Positions 33,537 through 42,453 of a DNA stretch of 46,013 bases are shown here, piece by piece. The translations under genes were made by a program, and so were the position numbers. Source of the DNA: Planctomycetota bacterium. GTDB taxonomy: Bacteria; Planctomycetota; Planctomycetia; Planctomycetales; Planctomycetaceae. Within the stretch, counting starts at the first letter, position 1; the number at the start of each line of letters is the position of its first letter. The notes under the pieces are model-generated. The model worked only from the letters and a program-made list of their open reading frames with translations, was not told the origin of the DNA and did no database searches. Location: positions 1 through 46,013 of the forward strand of contig JAJRVU010000357.1 of NCBI GenBank assembly GCA_024277145.1. The letters run 5' to 3'.

Positions 33537-34769
33537 TTGAACGATACAAATCAGAACCAATTTGAAGAGATTCTCAAACAATCTCTTTCAAAAAATTCTT
33601 GCATAAAAATTGTTCTGAGTAAAAAGAGACCGAATTCAGATCAGGTCGCTTCTAAAATCAACATCAGGCCTATCGAGTTAAAAGGAAACCTGTGTTACCA
33701 GAAGACTTCACAGGTACAGAAACAGACCATCCATGAAAATTTTTCATCTGTAGAAATTGCAAATAATGTTCTCGATTTATTTGAAAATCATTATTTGAAC
33801 TGTCATCTTTTTACAACAGAATCTGATTATGAAATTCGTCATAAAAAGAAAGATGGAATACACATCAATCAAAGCAAGCCGACATTAAAGCAATCTATTG
33901 AGCCTCATAACAAAACCCGACAATATATTATTCCTGACGAAACCCCCTGCCAATTCCTGATTGAAGTGGGAATCATGACAACTGATGGTAAAGTCAGGAA
34001 GTCACGTTATTCCAAATTCCGACAAATCAACCGATACCTCGAACTGGTGAGTGATACGGTCCCTTCCCTTCCTGAAAACGAAACCATTCGCGTTATCGAT
34101 TTCGGGTGTGGAAAAAGCTATCTGACATTTGCACTTCATTATTACCTGACTGAAATTCTTAGCAGGAAAGTTCAGATTATCGGCTTGGACTGGAACGAAC
34201 ATGTGATCCGGGAATGTGAAAAAATTGCTAACAAACTGAATATTACGGATATCCATTTCCAAACAGGTGATATTGGCCATTTCAAGAACTCTGATCCTGT
34301 TCATCTGGCTGTTTCATTACATGCATGTGATACAGCAACCGATTTGGCATTGGCACATGCTATTTCGTGGAAGACAGATGTCATTCTTGCGGTTCCCTGT
34401 TGTCAGCATGAGCTTTTTTCTCAAATCTCGCATTCTGCACAATCCCCGATTCTGGATCACGGAATAATGCGGGAACGATATTCTTCTCTTGCAACCGATG
34501 CTCTGCGTGCCAGTTTGATGGAAATCTGTGGATACAATACCCAAGTGATTGAATTCATCGACATGGAACATACCGCTAAAAATGTTCTCATCCGGTCCAT
34601 TCGCAGCAGGCCCATTCAAAATGACGGTGGGGAAAACGATTCCCTGACTCAAAAAAAGGAAGCAGATGTTGCGAACTATCAGGAATTCAAAGCCCTTTTA
34701 GGAATTGAAACGTTCGCAATGGAGAGGGAATTGCGGAAACTGGATCAAATAGATTCTTTCTCTGGTTGA
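33537..34769 (+). CDS. Class I SAM-dependent methyltransferase (Methyltransf_32 / METTL25-like)
   Basis: A 410-residue protein, TTG start at 33537. The N-terminal about 150 residues form an accessory region (KINIRPIELKGNLCYQKTSQ, then QTIHENFSS, LFTTESDYEIRHKKK). The Rossmann domain opens with RVIDFGCGKSYLTFALHYYL (about 184-203), then IIGLDWNEHVIRECE, then VSLHACDTATDLALAHAI and VPCCQHEL near 277-290. The LHACDTATDLAL and PCCQH motifs resemble the TRM13/METTL25 group of RNA- or protein-modifying enzymes, and this bacterial layout recurs as an uncharacterised family. Substrate unknown. An RNA substrate is plausible from the TRM13 likeness but not shown. Confidence 0.85.
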   Translation: MNDTNQNQFEEILKQSLSKNSCIKIVLSKKRPNSDQVASKINIRPIELKGNLCYQKTSQVQKQTIHENFSSVEIANNVLDLFENHYLNCHLFTTESDYEIRHKKKDGIHINQSKPTLKQSIEPHNKTRQYIIPDETPCQFLIEVGIMTTDGKVRKSRYSKFRQINRYLELVSDTVPSLPENETIRVIDFGCGKSYLTFALHYYLTEILSRKVQIIGLDWNEHVIRECEKIANKLNITDIHFQTGDIGHFKNSDPVHLAVSLHACDTATDLALAHAISWKTDVILAVPCCQHELFSQISHSAQSPILDHGIMRERYSSLATDALRASLMEICGYNTQVIEFIDMEHTAKNVLIRSIRSRPIQNDGGENDSLTQKKEADVANYQEFKALLGIETFAMERELRKLDQIDSFSG

Positions 34770-34871
34770 TCATGTTATCCCCGATGGTAAAATAGAGTTT
34801 CATGCTATAAAATAAAGTGAGAGACATCCTGGCCCCCAACAGATTTTAATTGCCCACTACTCCTTATTAAG

Positions 34872-35786
34872 ATGATACTTCCTTCCATGTCTGGCAAAGA
34901 TTACTACAAAGAACTTGATATCCCCAAGTCAGCTACCGATGCTGATATTCGAAAAGCTTTTAAAAAGCTTGTGAAGAAATACCATCCTGATGCCCATCCT
35001 GATGACAAAGATGCAGCGGAAAAATTTAATCGGATCCAGGAAGCTTATTCCGTATTAAGCAACAGCGAGAAACGGTCTCAATATGACCGCTTCGGCAGTT
35101 CATTCCAAGGTGGAGCTGGTCCCCAGTTCGGACAAAACGGACCAGTTGATCTGGGAGATCTGTTTGGCGGTATGAATATGGGAGACCTTTTCGGGGGGGC
35201 TTTCGGAGGTGGTCGACAGGCTCAACAACCTCGTCCCAGAAAAGGAGAAGATATTCGTCTGGATGTGGATATTTCTTTTAACACTGCAGCAGAAGGAGGG
35301 AACCATTCGGTTCAACTGAATAAAGGTTCCGGCACAGAAAAACTAAATATCAAAATCCCGCCGGGTGTGAATACTGGAAGTGTGATTCGCCTGGGAGGTC
35401 AGGGTCATGCCGGCTTTCATGGTGGCCCATCGGGGAACCTGCTTATCACTTTAAATGTTGCAGCACATCCTTATTTCCGAAGAGAAAATAACAACATTCT
35501 TCTCGATGTTCCGATTACTCCGGATGAAGCTGTTCTTGGAACTAAGGTGGAAGTCCCTACGCTTTCAGACGGAAAAGTGATGCTGACCATTCCCCCTGAA
35601 ACTTCAACGGGAGCAAAACTCAGGCTTAAAGGAAAGGGAATTGTTGACCAGAAAACAAAAACTCCCGGGGACCAACTCGTAGTGATCAAAATCGTTCTTC
35701 CCAAAAACATGGACGAGAAATCAAAAGAGCTTTATCAGCAGATATTCGAAGTGGAAAAGGAATCACCGCGGACGAATCTGTGGTAA
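34872..35786 (+). CDS. DnaJ/CbpA-type Hsp40 co-chaperone
   Basis: A 304-residue type B J-protein. The J domain has DYYKELDIPKSATDADIRKA and the HPD triad in KYHPDAHPDD. A Gly/Phe-rich linker follows (GDLFGGMNMGDLFGGAFGGG), then two C-terminal substrate-binding beta domains (GEDIRLDVDISFNTAAEGG, NIKIPPGVNTGSVIRLGGQG, LDVPITPDEAVLGTKVEVPT, LRLKGKGI). There is no zinc-finger CxxCxGxG region, so it is CbpA/DnaJ2 class rather than canonical DnaJ. It stimulates DnaK ATPase. A second in-frame ATG at 34887 (MSGKDYY) places the J domain at the usual distance and may be the true start; neither start has a clear ribosome site. Confidence 0.92.
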   Translation: MILPSMSGKDYYKELDIPKSATDADIRKAFKKLVKKYHPDAHPDDKDAAEKFNRIQEAYSVLSNSEKRSQYDRFGSSFQGGAGPQFGQNGPVDLGDLFGGMNMGDLFGGAFGGGRQAQQPRPRKGEDIRLDVDISFNTAAEGGNHSVQLNKGSGTEKLNIKIPPGVNTGSVIRLGGQGHAGFHGGPSGNLLITLNVAAHPYFRRENNNILLDVPITPDEAVLGTKVEVPTLSDGKVMLTIPPETSTGAKLRLKGKGIVDQKTKTPGDQLVVIKIVLPKNMDEKSKELYQQIFEVEKESPRTNLW

Positions 35787-35808
35787 TTTGTTAGTGCTGT
35801 TCACATCA

Positions 35809-36420
35809 TTAGATAACTCGTAGCGAATTCCAGGCTGCTTCTGTCAATTCTTCCACTGAATCCAACGGATTTTTCTGGATACGTTTTCTCAACCAGCTTC
35901 TACAGAGATGAGCACCGGGACCAATAATTATTGAAAAATAGAGTTCGAGAGGAAGCTGGCGAATTTCATTTTTCTCAACGTATGGTTTTAAGTTCAACCA
36001 GATATCTTTTGCAAAGTCATCATTTAGTTTTTCATACCGTTCTTCGATATCACCTACATCATCCGCCATACTGATTTGACTCAGGTAACGGGAAACCTCT
36101 GGATCTTCAACCGTAATCCTGATATGTGAGTGGATTATTGAATGAAGAACCCCCCTGGCGGTGGAAGCAAATTCGAGCGATTTGATAACCTGCTGATGGT
36201 AATCCTGCATTCCTTCAATAAAAAGAACAAACGCAATTTCATCTTTACTACGGAACTGATGATAAATAGACCCATGACTTGCTTTAGACAGGGTTCGTAT
36301 ATCTTCGATTGTTGTTCCTGAAAAACCTTTTTCCAGAAAACAGCTCAGGGCAGCATCGAGAATTTCCCTGCGTCTTTTTTCGGTTGCAGGTCTTCTTTTT
36401 ATTGTTTTTTCAAAAACCAT
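35809..36420 (-). CDS. TetR-family transcriptional regulator
   Basis: A 203-residue protein. The N-terminal HTH is textbook: RREILDAALSCFLEKGFSGT, TIEDIRTLSKASHGSIYHQF and RSKDEIAFVLF (about 18-68). The C-terminal half is an all-helical ligand/dimer domain. Convergent with the DnaJ-like gene and divergent from the lipoprotein hydrolase gene at 36833, which is the obvious candidate target, but the 412-base gap leaves that open. No strong operator palindrome was recognised. Confidence 0.92.
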   Translation of the reverse strand: MVFEKTIKRRPATEKRRREILDAALSCFLEKGFSGTTIEDIRTLSKASHGSIYHQFRSKDEIAFVLFIEGMQDYHQQVIKSLEFASTARGVLHSIIHSHIRITVEDPEVSRYLSQISMADDVGDIEERYEKLNDDFAKDIWLNLKPYVEKNEIRQLPLELYFSIIIGPGAHLCRSWLRKRIQKNPLDSVEELTEAAWNSLRVI

Positions 36421-36832
36421 TTTTCACTCAACTGAATTTTTCGATGGAAAAACCAAACCTGGACGAAAACTTCTATTCAAACGTAGTTGACATTCATTCT
36501 CTGCAATTTATTCCAAAGATTTGCAATATTTGCAGTCGGTGAATTCATTTTATCTTGATTTGTCGTTGTTGTCTCAATCCTGGAAATCTGAAAGCGACTC
36601 ACCTCAATCATTTCCATTGATATCACTAGCATTCACATAACCTATCCGGCCAAACTGACCCACAGTAACAGAAATTTAGGTAATTCGCACAAGAAGGGCA
36701 AAATCATCTTCTTCCAGTATATCCCCTTATTACCTGATGATAAAGAGGGATTGACCGGATTCATAAAATCCCTATCTTTCGTCCTGATTTACGCATTAAT
36801 CGTACCAATTTTCCCTTCGTATTCAGGGCGGA
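36421..36832. other. Divergent intergenic region TetR / hydrolase
   Basis: About 410 bases without a gene. A loose inverted pair CTGCAA/TTGCAG at about 36502-36538 is too degenerate to call an operator. No T-run hairpins seen. Confidence 0.35.
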
Positions 36833-38956
36833 ATGACTACTCGTCTGACCAAAAAACAAATTCAACTGAGACCTCAAATCAAGCATCGTTTCCTGCTAAT
36901 CATTTTTAGCATGAACTTGTTGCTGGTTTCGGGGTGCGCCTCAACAAGTTTTGTTGAAGTTCGTCACAAAGGTAACGGATTCTCTTTCCCGTTTCAGAAA
37001 AACCATAATGAAGACGAACCGCAGATAAGCGATCTCACAAAACGGATCATTGAAAAAGAAAACCTGAATACCGGAATTGCTTTTAAACGAAGCAAGCAAA
37101 TTCAGCATATTGAACGTTCTTACCAGAACTCTCCTTCAAGTTCCCTGGCTCAATCATTGGCAGAGCTTCATTATGTCAATGGGCAGAAGAAAGAACACCT
37201 CAACAAAAAACAGTCACAGGAATCGTACTTTAAAAGTCTCGTGTATTCTTACCGTTTTTTCTTTGATGAGAAAATCACAAGCGTCGAAGAGCCGGATGAT
37301 GAGCAAATTTATCAAATGCGTAGGCTCTATAATAAATCTCTTGAGAATTATTTACGGATTGTCAGCAAAAAGAAACTTCCGTTTATGAATCGCCAATTTA
37401 CGGTTCGAAACGGGAATCAATCTTACACCTTGACGATTGATCCTTCAGAGTGGACCTGGAAACCGGAAGAACTGGACCATTTCGAATTCGTTTCTGATTA
37501 CAAGGTCAACGGGATTGAGAATATTCACAGAACAACCGGCCTGGGCGTTCCTTTGATTGCTGTCCGAAGGCCTGGCACTAAGAATCCGGAAGTTGAGAAG
37601 CATTTTGCACGAGGGATCAGTTTTCCCATTACTGCATTTATGCATCTTGATGCTGATTCAGGTGAGAATTCTTCAACCACACAATGCAGGCTTGTCCTGT
37701 ATGATCCCCATCAAAAAAGAGCCGTCACCATTGATGACAGGGAAGTGACATTGGAGACTGATTTAACGACTCCTCTTGCTTACTTCATGCAGAAATCCCG
37801 ATTGAAAGGGATTGATCATTTAGGATTACTTCGTCCGGATAAAGCTCAGAAAATTGCTGGCATCTATATGCTTCGACCGTTTCAAAAAGATAAAATACCA
37901 GTATTAATGATTCATGGGGTGTGGTCGAGTCCGCAAACCTGGCTTGAAGCATATAATGATTTACAGGCTATTCCTGAAATAGATGAAAAATACCAATTCT
38001 GGTTTTATCTTTACCCCAGTGGGAAACCATTCATTGAAACGGCTGCAGATTTACGTGAAGACCTGAAAGAAATGCGATCGCTGTTTGATCCGAATGAAGA
38101 CAATCCTGAGTTGGATAACATGGTCATGGTCGGTCATAGCATGGGTGGCCTCATAGCCAAAGCAGTGACCGTAGAAAGTGGAGAGAAGTACTGGAATGCG
38201 ATCAGCAGGGTGCCATTGAATGAGATCAAGGCAAGTGAAAACAACAAAAACGCAATTAAACGTGTTCTGTTTTTTGAATCCAATCCTTCAGTCAACAGAA
38301 TTATTACCGTTGCAACTCCGCACCGGGGAAGCCGTTTTTCCAATGGCCCATCCCGCTGGTTAATCCGAAGACTTGTTACATTGCCCAGCCAGACGCTTCA
38401 ACTTTCCAAATCTCTTTTATTAAACAACCCTAAGGCTTTTCGAGATTCAAAAGCCATTACTGGAAGAACGAGTATAGATTCTCTTGCTCCTGACAACCCT
38501 ATTTTAAAAATCCTGCGAAAGACTGAATATACCGATGGAATAAAGCATCACAACATTGTTGGGGTGCTAGGATTGCCGAAGTCAGTTGGTGAAAATTCCA
38601 AATCTTCTCTAGGATCCAAGTCAGATGGTGTTGTTTCCTATGATAGCGCCCATGCTGAAAATGCAGAATCCGAACTGATTGTTCAGGCAAACCATTCCAC
38701 TGTTCAAAAGCATAAAGATACGATTAAAGAAATCTACCGTATTCTCATACTGCATTCTCAAGAAGTTGGGCAACAGGGTCATATACTCCAGGTGAGTAAT
38801 GATGATTCAAAAAATGACATGGAAAGCGAAAAAGAAGAGTCTGAATTTCCTGTTATCTATCAAAGTCAATCGTTATTGAAAGATGATTTTCGCGCTTCGA
38901 GACCCTTAAATCGATCAACAAATAAGAATCAAATCCCGTTGAAAGCAAAATACTAG
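36833..38956 (+). CDS. Lipoprotein with an alpha/beta hydrolase domain
   Basis: A 707-residue protein. A basic N-terminus precedes a hydrophobic stretch and lipobox LLLVSGC, making Cys35 the likely lipidated residue. Residues about 60-330 are a planctomycete-specific N-terminal region with no domain recognised. The hydrolase starts at VLMIHGVWSSPQTWLEAYND (oxyanion His-Gly), has the nucleophile elbow MVGHSMGGLIAK (Ser near 435), the ATPHRGSRF segment, and a late His in VQANHSTVQKH (about 620) as the probable catalytic base. This resembles DUF676/PGAP1-like lipases or acyl esterases. Predicted at the outer membrane or periplasmic face; substrate unknown. ATG at 36833 follows an AGGGCGGA stretch. 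Confidence 0.85.
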   Translation: MTTRLTKKQIQLRPQIKHRFLLIIFSMNLLLVSGCASTSFVEVRHKGNGFSFPFQKNHNEDEPQISDLTKRIIEKENLNTGIAFKRSKQIQHIERSYQNSPSSSLAQSLAELHYVNGQKKEHLNKKQSQESYFKSLVYSYRFFFDEKITSVEEPDDEQIYQMRRLYNKSLENYLRIVSKKKLPFMNRQFTVRNGNQSYTLTIDPSEWTWKPEELDHFEFVSDYKVNGIENIHRTTGLGVPLIAVRRPGTKNPEVEKHFARGISFPITAFMHLDADSGENSSTTQCRLVLYDPHQKRAVTIDDREVTLETDLTTPLAYFMQKSRLKGIDHLGLLRPDKAQKIAGIYMLRPFQKDKIPVLMIHGVWSSPQTWLEAYNDLQAIPEIDEKYQFWFYLYPSGKPFIETAADLREDLKEMRSLFDPNEDNPELDNMVMVGHSMGGLIAKAVTVESGEKYWNAISRVPLNEIKASENNKNAIKRVLFFESNPSVNRIITVATPHRGSRFSNGPSRWLIRRLVTLPSQTLQLSKSLLLNNPKAFRDSKAITGRTSIDSLAPDNPILKILRKTEYTDGIKHHNIVGVLGLPKSVGENSKSSLGSKSDGVVSYDSAHAENAESELIVQANHSTVQKHKDTIKEIYRILILHSQEVGQQGHILQVSNDDSKNDMESEKEESEFPVIYQSQSLLKDDFRASRPLNRSTNKNQIPLKAKY

Positions 38957-39041
38957 AGCCTTGTCAAGGCTTTAAAATAGGGTGCGTGATAACTATAACG
39001 ACGCACTCCGTTGTCGTGCTTTACACGCTTTACCCACCCTA
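38954..39041 (-). repeat. Dispersed repeat, copy 2 (inverted relative to copy 1)
   Basis: Starts inside the stop codon region of the hydrolase gene. Read on the minus strand it matches 871-957, with 21 identical bases at 39001-39021. It includes a GCCTTG-T-CAAGGC palindrome (38958-38970) and a GTGCGT...ACGCAC inverted repeat (38982-39006). The palindrome right after the hydrolase stop might also act as a weak transcription end. Confidence 0.7.
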
Positions 39042-39284
39042 GTACTTATATTTGACACAATTCCAGACTTGCAAATCTGCATCTCTAAATTCCCTCAATC
39101 TGCTTAATCCAGAGGGTTTTGTCTCAGCTTCACATCATTGCGTGTTGCAAAAAAACAACACTTCCGAATATTTGTATTTTTTTTAAATAAATTCGGTGAA
39201 TATCTGCTCCTGACCTCATTTTGTGATCTAGCTTTCCATTGGCTAAATAGATTTGCCAGTTTAAATAATGAGGGGAGACCAGAA
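38957..39284. other. Intergenic region before the Tad-like genes
   Basis: About 330 bases. The left quarter is the second dispersed-repeat copy. The rest holds the leader of the first TadE-like gene, whose AGGGGAG ribosome site at 39271-39277 marks its start; a longer frame from 39138 has no ribosome site. Confidence 0.4.
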
Positions 39285-39782
39285 ATGATTGGTCATTACA
39301 GAAAATTAAAAAACAGAAGTTCAAGCAATCAATCCGAACGTCGGGGTACGAGCATTGTGGAACTTGCGTTTATTGCACCTGTTTTCTTTTTCTTTATGTT
39401 TTCACTTTTTGAAATTGGCCATGCATTCATGGTTGTTAATACTCTCAAAGCAGCGACGCGTAAAGCTGCCCGTGAGGGATCGGCTGAAGGTGTTTCTACA
39501 GCGACTGTTTTAAATCGAGTAGATTCCATACTCAGCACTGCATTTCCGACAGCATCTGTCACTGTCACAGTAAAAAATGCTGATGTATTTGACACTCCGG
39601 GCATGGACCCATCCAGTGTGAATTACGGTTCATTACCAAGCATTGAGCTTTCGGATGCAGAACCAAGACAACTTTATATTGTTCGAGCGGAAGTCGAATT
39701 TGGGGATGTTTCCTTAATTCTTCCTTCGGTTATTCCAGCGGATTTAAATCTTACTGGCCATTCAATCATGAGACATGAATAG
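39285..39782 (+). CDS. TadE-like pseudopilin-family membrane protein
   Basis: A 165-residue protein. ATG at 39285 with AGGGGAG eight bases upstream. The TadE pattern is seen at the N-terminus: RRGTSIVELAFIAPVFFFFM (about 20-39), then the hydrophobic helix FSLFEIGHAFMVVNTLKAAT and the ARKAAREGS-like region. A conserved Glu (VEL) sits at position 5 of the helix. The rest is an extracytoplasmic domain without a known name (EPRQLYIVRAEVEFGDVSL). In Tad systems TadE/F are minor pseudopilins. It is the first of three such genes, with a 35-base gap to the next start. Confidence 0.85.
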   Translation: MIGHYRKLKNRSSSNQSERRGTSIVELAFIAPVFFFFMFSLFEIGHAFMVVNTLKAATRKAAREGSAEGVSTATVLNRVDSILSTAFPTASVTVTVKNADVFDTPGMDPSSVNYGSLPSIELSDAEPRQLYIVRAEVEFGDVSLILPSVIPADLNLTGHSIMRHE

Positions 39783-39817
39783 TTAGAACTTTCCAGAATT
39801 AACAAACGGTGATTATC

Positions 39818-40330
39818 ATGAAAAAGTTGAAACAAACACAGAAAAGACGATCAGCAATTTGTCACGGTGCAGAAAACCGTCGAGGTGCAGCCATTGTTGA
39901 ATTTGCATTGGTTATGCCTTTGTTCCTGACCTTACTTTTGGGGACATGGGAAATGAGCCAGGCAGTTGATGCTTCTCACGTGATGTCCTCAGCGATTCGC
40001 GAAGGGGGTCGTCTTGCTGCTATGGATTGGGAAGGTGTTGTACCAGATGGAACAACAGCCAATGAAAAAATCACCACTGATATTCTTAACTTTATAAAAG
40101 CATCGAACCTTCCTTCAGAAGATGTAACGATATCAATCACTCATGCTGAAGGGGCAAACGAAGGTCAACCTTTTGATTTGTCAGATACGGATAACACATT
40201 GGAGTTATTTAAGATTGATGTTTCTCTACCATACAACTCGATTACTACTTTTCCTTTGCATTACATGGAAAATGAGAATGTTACTGCATCTCTCGTGTTC
40301 CGTTCAGGTCGAGTAACAATCATAAATTAG
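39818..40330 (+). CDS. TadE-like pseudopilin-family membrane protein
   Basis: A 170-residue protein. ATG at 39818 is preferred to GTG at 39809, because GGTG lies six bases before the ATG. RRGAAIVEFALVMPLFLTLL (about 22-41) is the TadE N-terminal helix with its Glu, followed by GTWEMSQAVDASHVMSSAIR and an extracytoplasmic part (LELFKIDVSLPYNSITTFPL). Similar to the gene before it in the first 60 residues and diverged afterwards, so a likely old duplication. Confidence 0.85.
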   Translation: MKKLKQTQKRRSAICHGAENRRGAAIVEFALVMPLFLTLLLGTWEMSQAVDASHVMSSAIREGGRLAAMDWEGVVPDGTTANEKITTDILNFIKASNLPSEDVTISITHAEGANEGQPFDLSDTDNTLELFKIDVSLPYNSITTFPLHYMENENVTASLVFRSGRVTIIN

Positions 40331-40440
40331 AATATTTTCTGTAAACAAAAATACGAATTGAATTCCCAAAGTTTTAAACTTTGAAAATAGAATACCTGAA
40401 TCAAACAACAACTTTGAATGACACCTGAGGGGGATTAGAC

Positions 40441-42195
40441 ATGAAGAGCCATCTAAGAATTAACCGACAGATACGATCACTTCAACAATTAATAAAACGG
40501 CGTGGCGGTATTCTTGTCATGTCTGTAGCAGCTTTGGTTGCGTCGATAGGCTTTGTTGCCTTGAGCGTTGACCTGGGAGTTGTTTCATTAACGAAAACTC
40601 GTATGCAAAATGCTGTTGATGCTTCTGCATTGGCTGCTGCCCAGGAAATTACCGCTGCAATTGAAGAATCTGCCCAGTCGGGTGGTGGAGGTGATGTCAA
40701 CGCGATTGCTGTTGATGCTGCCAAGGACATGGCATTTAAAGTCGCTGGCTTGAATGACACTTATATTGATATCAACACTGATGTTCGATTCGGCAAGAGA
40801 GTTTATAATACTGCTACGGGTAGTTTTGACATTCAATGGGGCCAATCTCCATCCAATGTTGTTCAGGTAACTGCCAGAAAAACGAATTCTGACATGTCTG
40901 CACCAGATTCCAAACTATCTTTATTCTTTTCCAAATTCTTTGGTGATGGAACAGCTTCAATAACGGCCTCTGCAACTGCGTTTGTGGAAGCACGAGATAT
41001 TGTTGTTGTTCTGGATTATTCAGGTTCCATGAGTTTTGACAGCCAGTTCCCTGCAATGTCTTCGTCCAAACTGGGAAAAGCACCAGTTGAAGCAAACTTT
41101 GATGATATCTGGGATACTTTGGTTGCAGAAAACCTGACGTATTCAGACACAGGTAGAACCAAATTCCCTTCAACAGGTTTTGGTGATATTGATTCCTACA
41201 CAGGAACTTATGTTAGTTCCAGTGATTATAATACAATTTACCAGACACTGAGACTTGATGAAATGGAAAATGGACAATACAAATACCCATTCCCACAAGA
41301 AGGAAAATTCAATAGTGGTAATATGAAAGGTGAACCAGATGGATCTGATCACTACAATCGGTGGAGAGACTATTTCAGTTTCGTAAAAAATGACAGCGAT
41401 GTTAATCGGTATGGGTACCGAAAAAAATATGGTTACAGAACTCTCATTGGATACCTGATTGAAAGAAAAAAACGAAACAGGCATTCAGAAGACCTCTGGC
41501 GAGCACCAATTTATCCATTCCATGCCATGAAAGAAGGAATGACTCTCTTTACCGTATTCCTGGATGGACTCGATTTTGGCGATCACATCGGGCTAGTGAC
41601 ATACGATAGCACGTCTCGTGTAGAAACAGGACTGACTGATGATGGGTATCCTGAATCTGTTGATCTGGGTACTGATTTAATTACGGATGACCACTTGGCG
41701 ATTGACACCATTCAACGCCACAAGCAGGCAGGTCATTATGAAGTATTCACCGGTTTGGGATACGGAATTAAAGATGGTCGTGACCTTCTTGAGTCTCATG
41801 GTCGATATGGTGCCCGTCCAACATTACTGGTGATGACAGATGGAAATGCAAACCGAAGTCCAAGTGGCTGGTCTCTTCCCGGTAACTGGGACTGGGCTGA
41901 GCTGACTGACTACGATGGTGATGGCAGTGCAGATTACACCACTTCCAACAAAAACAAGCAGTATGCATTCTATGAAGCCAAACAGGCAATTGATCGTGGA
42001 TATAAAATTCATACGCTGACAGTTGGTCAGGGTGCTGATCGTAACCTGATGGAAGCAATCGCATTTGCTGGTGGTGGAATCTGGATGGATGTTCCAGGTG
42101 GTTCTACAGTACAGGAAATGGAACAACAGATGCTTGATGCGTTTGCACAAATCGCAGCTAATGTTCCTCCTGCAAAACTAGCAAACGATAACTAA
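40441..42195 (+). CDS. TadG-like protein with a von Willebrand A domain
   Basis: A 584-residue protein, with a GAGGGGG site about nine bases before the ATG. Residues 22-50 are the TadG/Flp N-terminal helix (RGGILVMSVAALVASIGFVA, LSVDLGVVSLTKTRMQNAVD, then ASALAAAQEI). The vWA domain starts at ARDIVVVLDYSGSMS, with the MIDAS DxSxS at 192-196. It has a long Tyr/Asp-rich insert (residues about 210-345, e.g. DSYTGTYVSSSDYNTIYQTL) before HAMKEGMTLFTVFLDGLD, and continues with LLVMTDGNAN and KIHTLTVGQGADRNLMEAIA. Probably a surface-exposed adhesin-type subunit. No tadA, B, C, Z or cpaB is in the window, so the secretion machine must be elsewhere. A terminator follows directly. Confidence 0.88.
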   Translation: MKSHLRINRQIRSLQQLIKRRGGILVMSVAALVASIGFVALSVDLGVVSLTKTRMQNAVDASALAAAQEITAAIEESAQSGGGGDVNAIAVDAAKDMAFKVAGLNDTYIDINTDVRFGKRVYNTATGSFDIQWGQSPSNVVQVTARKTNSDMSAPDSKLSLFFSKFFGDGTASITASATAFVEARDIVVVLDYSGSMSFDSQFPAMSSSKLGKAPVEANFDDIWDTLVAENLTYSDTGRTKFPSTGFGDIDSYTGTYVSSSDYNTIYQTLRLDEMENGQYKYPFPQEGKFNSGNMKGEPDGSDHYNRWRDYFSFVKNDSDVNRYGYRKKYGYRTLIGYLIERKKRNRHSEDLWRAPIYPFHAMKEGMTLFTVFLDGLDFGDHIGLVTYDSTSRVETGLTDDGYPESVDLGTDLITDDHLAIDTIQRHKQAGHYEVFTGLGYGIKDGRDLLESHGRYGARPTLLVMTDGNANRSPSGWSLPGNWDWAELTDYDGDGSADYTTSNKNKQYAFYEAKQAIDRGYKIHTLTVGQGADRNLMEAIAFAGGGIWMDVPGGSTVQEMEQQMLDAFAQIAANVPPAKLANDN

Positions 42196-42213
42196 AGCGT
42201 ATTACGCTTTTTT
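42194..42213 (+). terminator. Intrinsic terminator after the vWA gene
   Basis: A perfect 7-bp stem AAAGCGT/ACGCTTT with a three-base loop (42194-42210) and a T6 run at its end. It begins inside the TAA stop codon of the vWA gene, so the trio is terminated together. Confidence 0.75.
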
Positions 42214-42453
42214 GGCCGTGAAGATCTTGTTCTAATCAACTGGAACCGAACTCCCATGAGCCAGAACCAATTATAAAAAAAGAGAAAACTCTACAATCAG
42301 CAAGATTAGGCGATGTCTAGTCTTGCTATAACGACCAGACTCGTTGATGTAATGAGTAAGGTGAGTGGCCATGCATTGATGTTCGCATTAGTGTGTGGCC
42401 CTCTTTTTCATCTATTTCTATAGTCCTTAAATCCCCTGATGCGTTCTGGTTAT

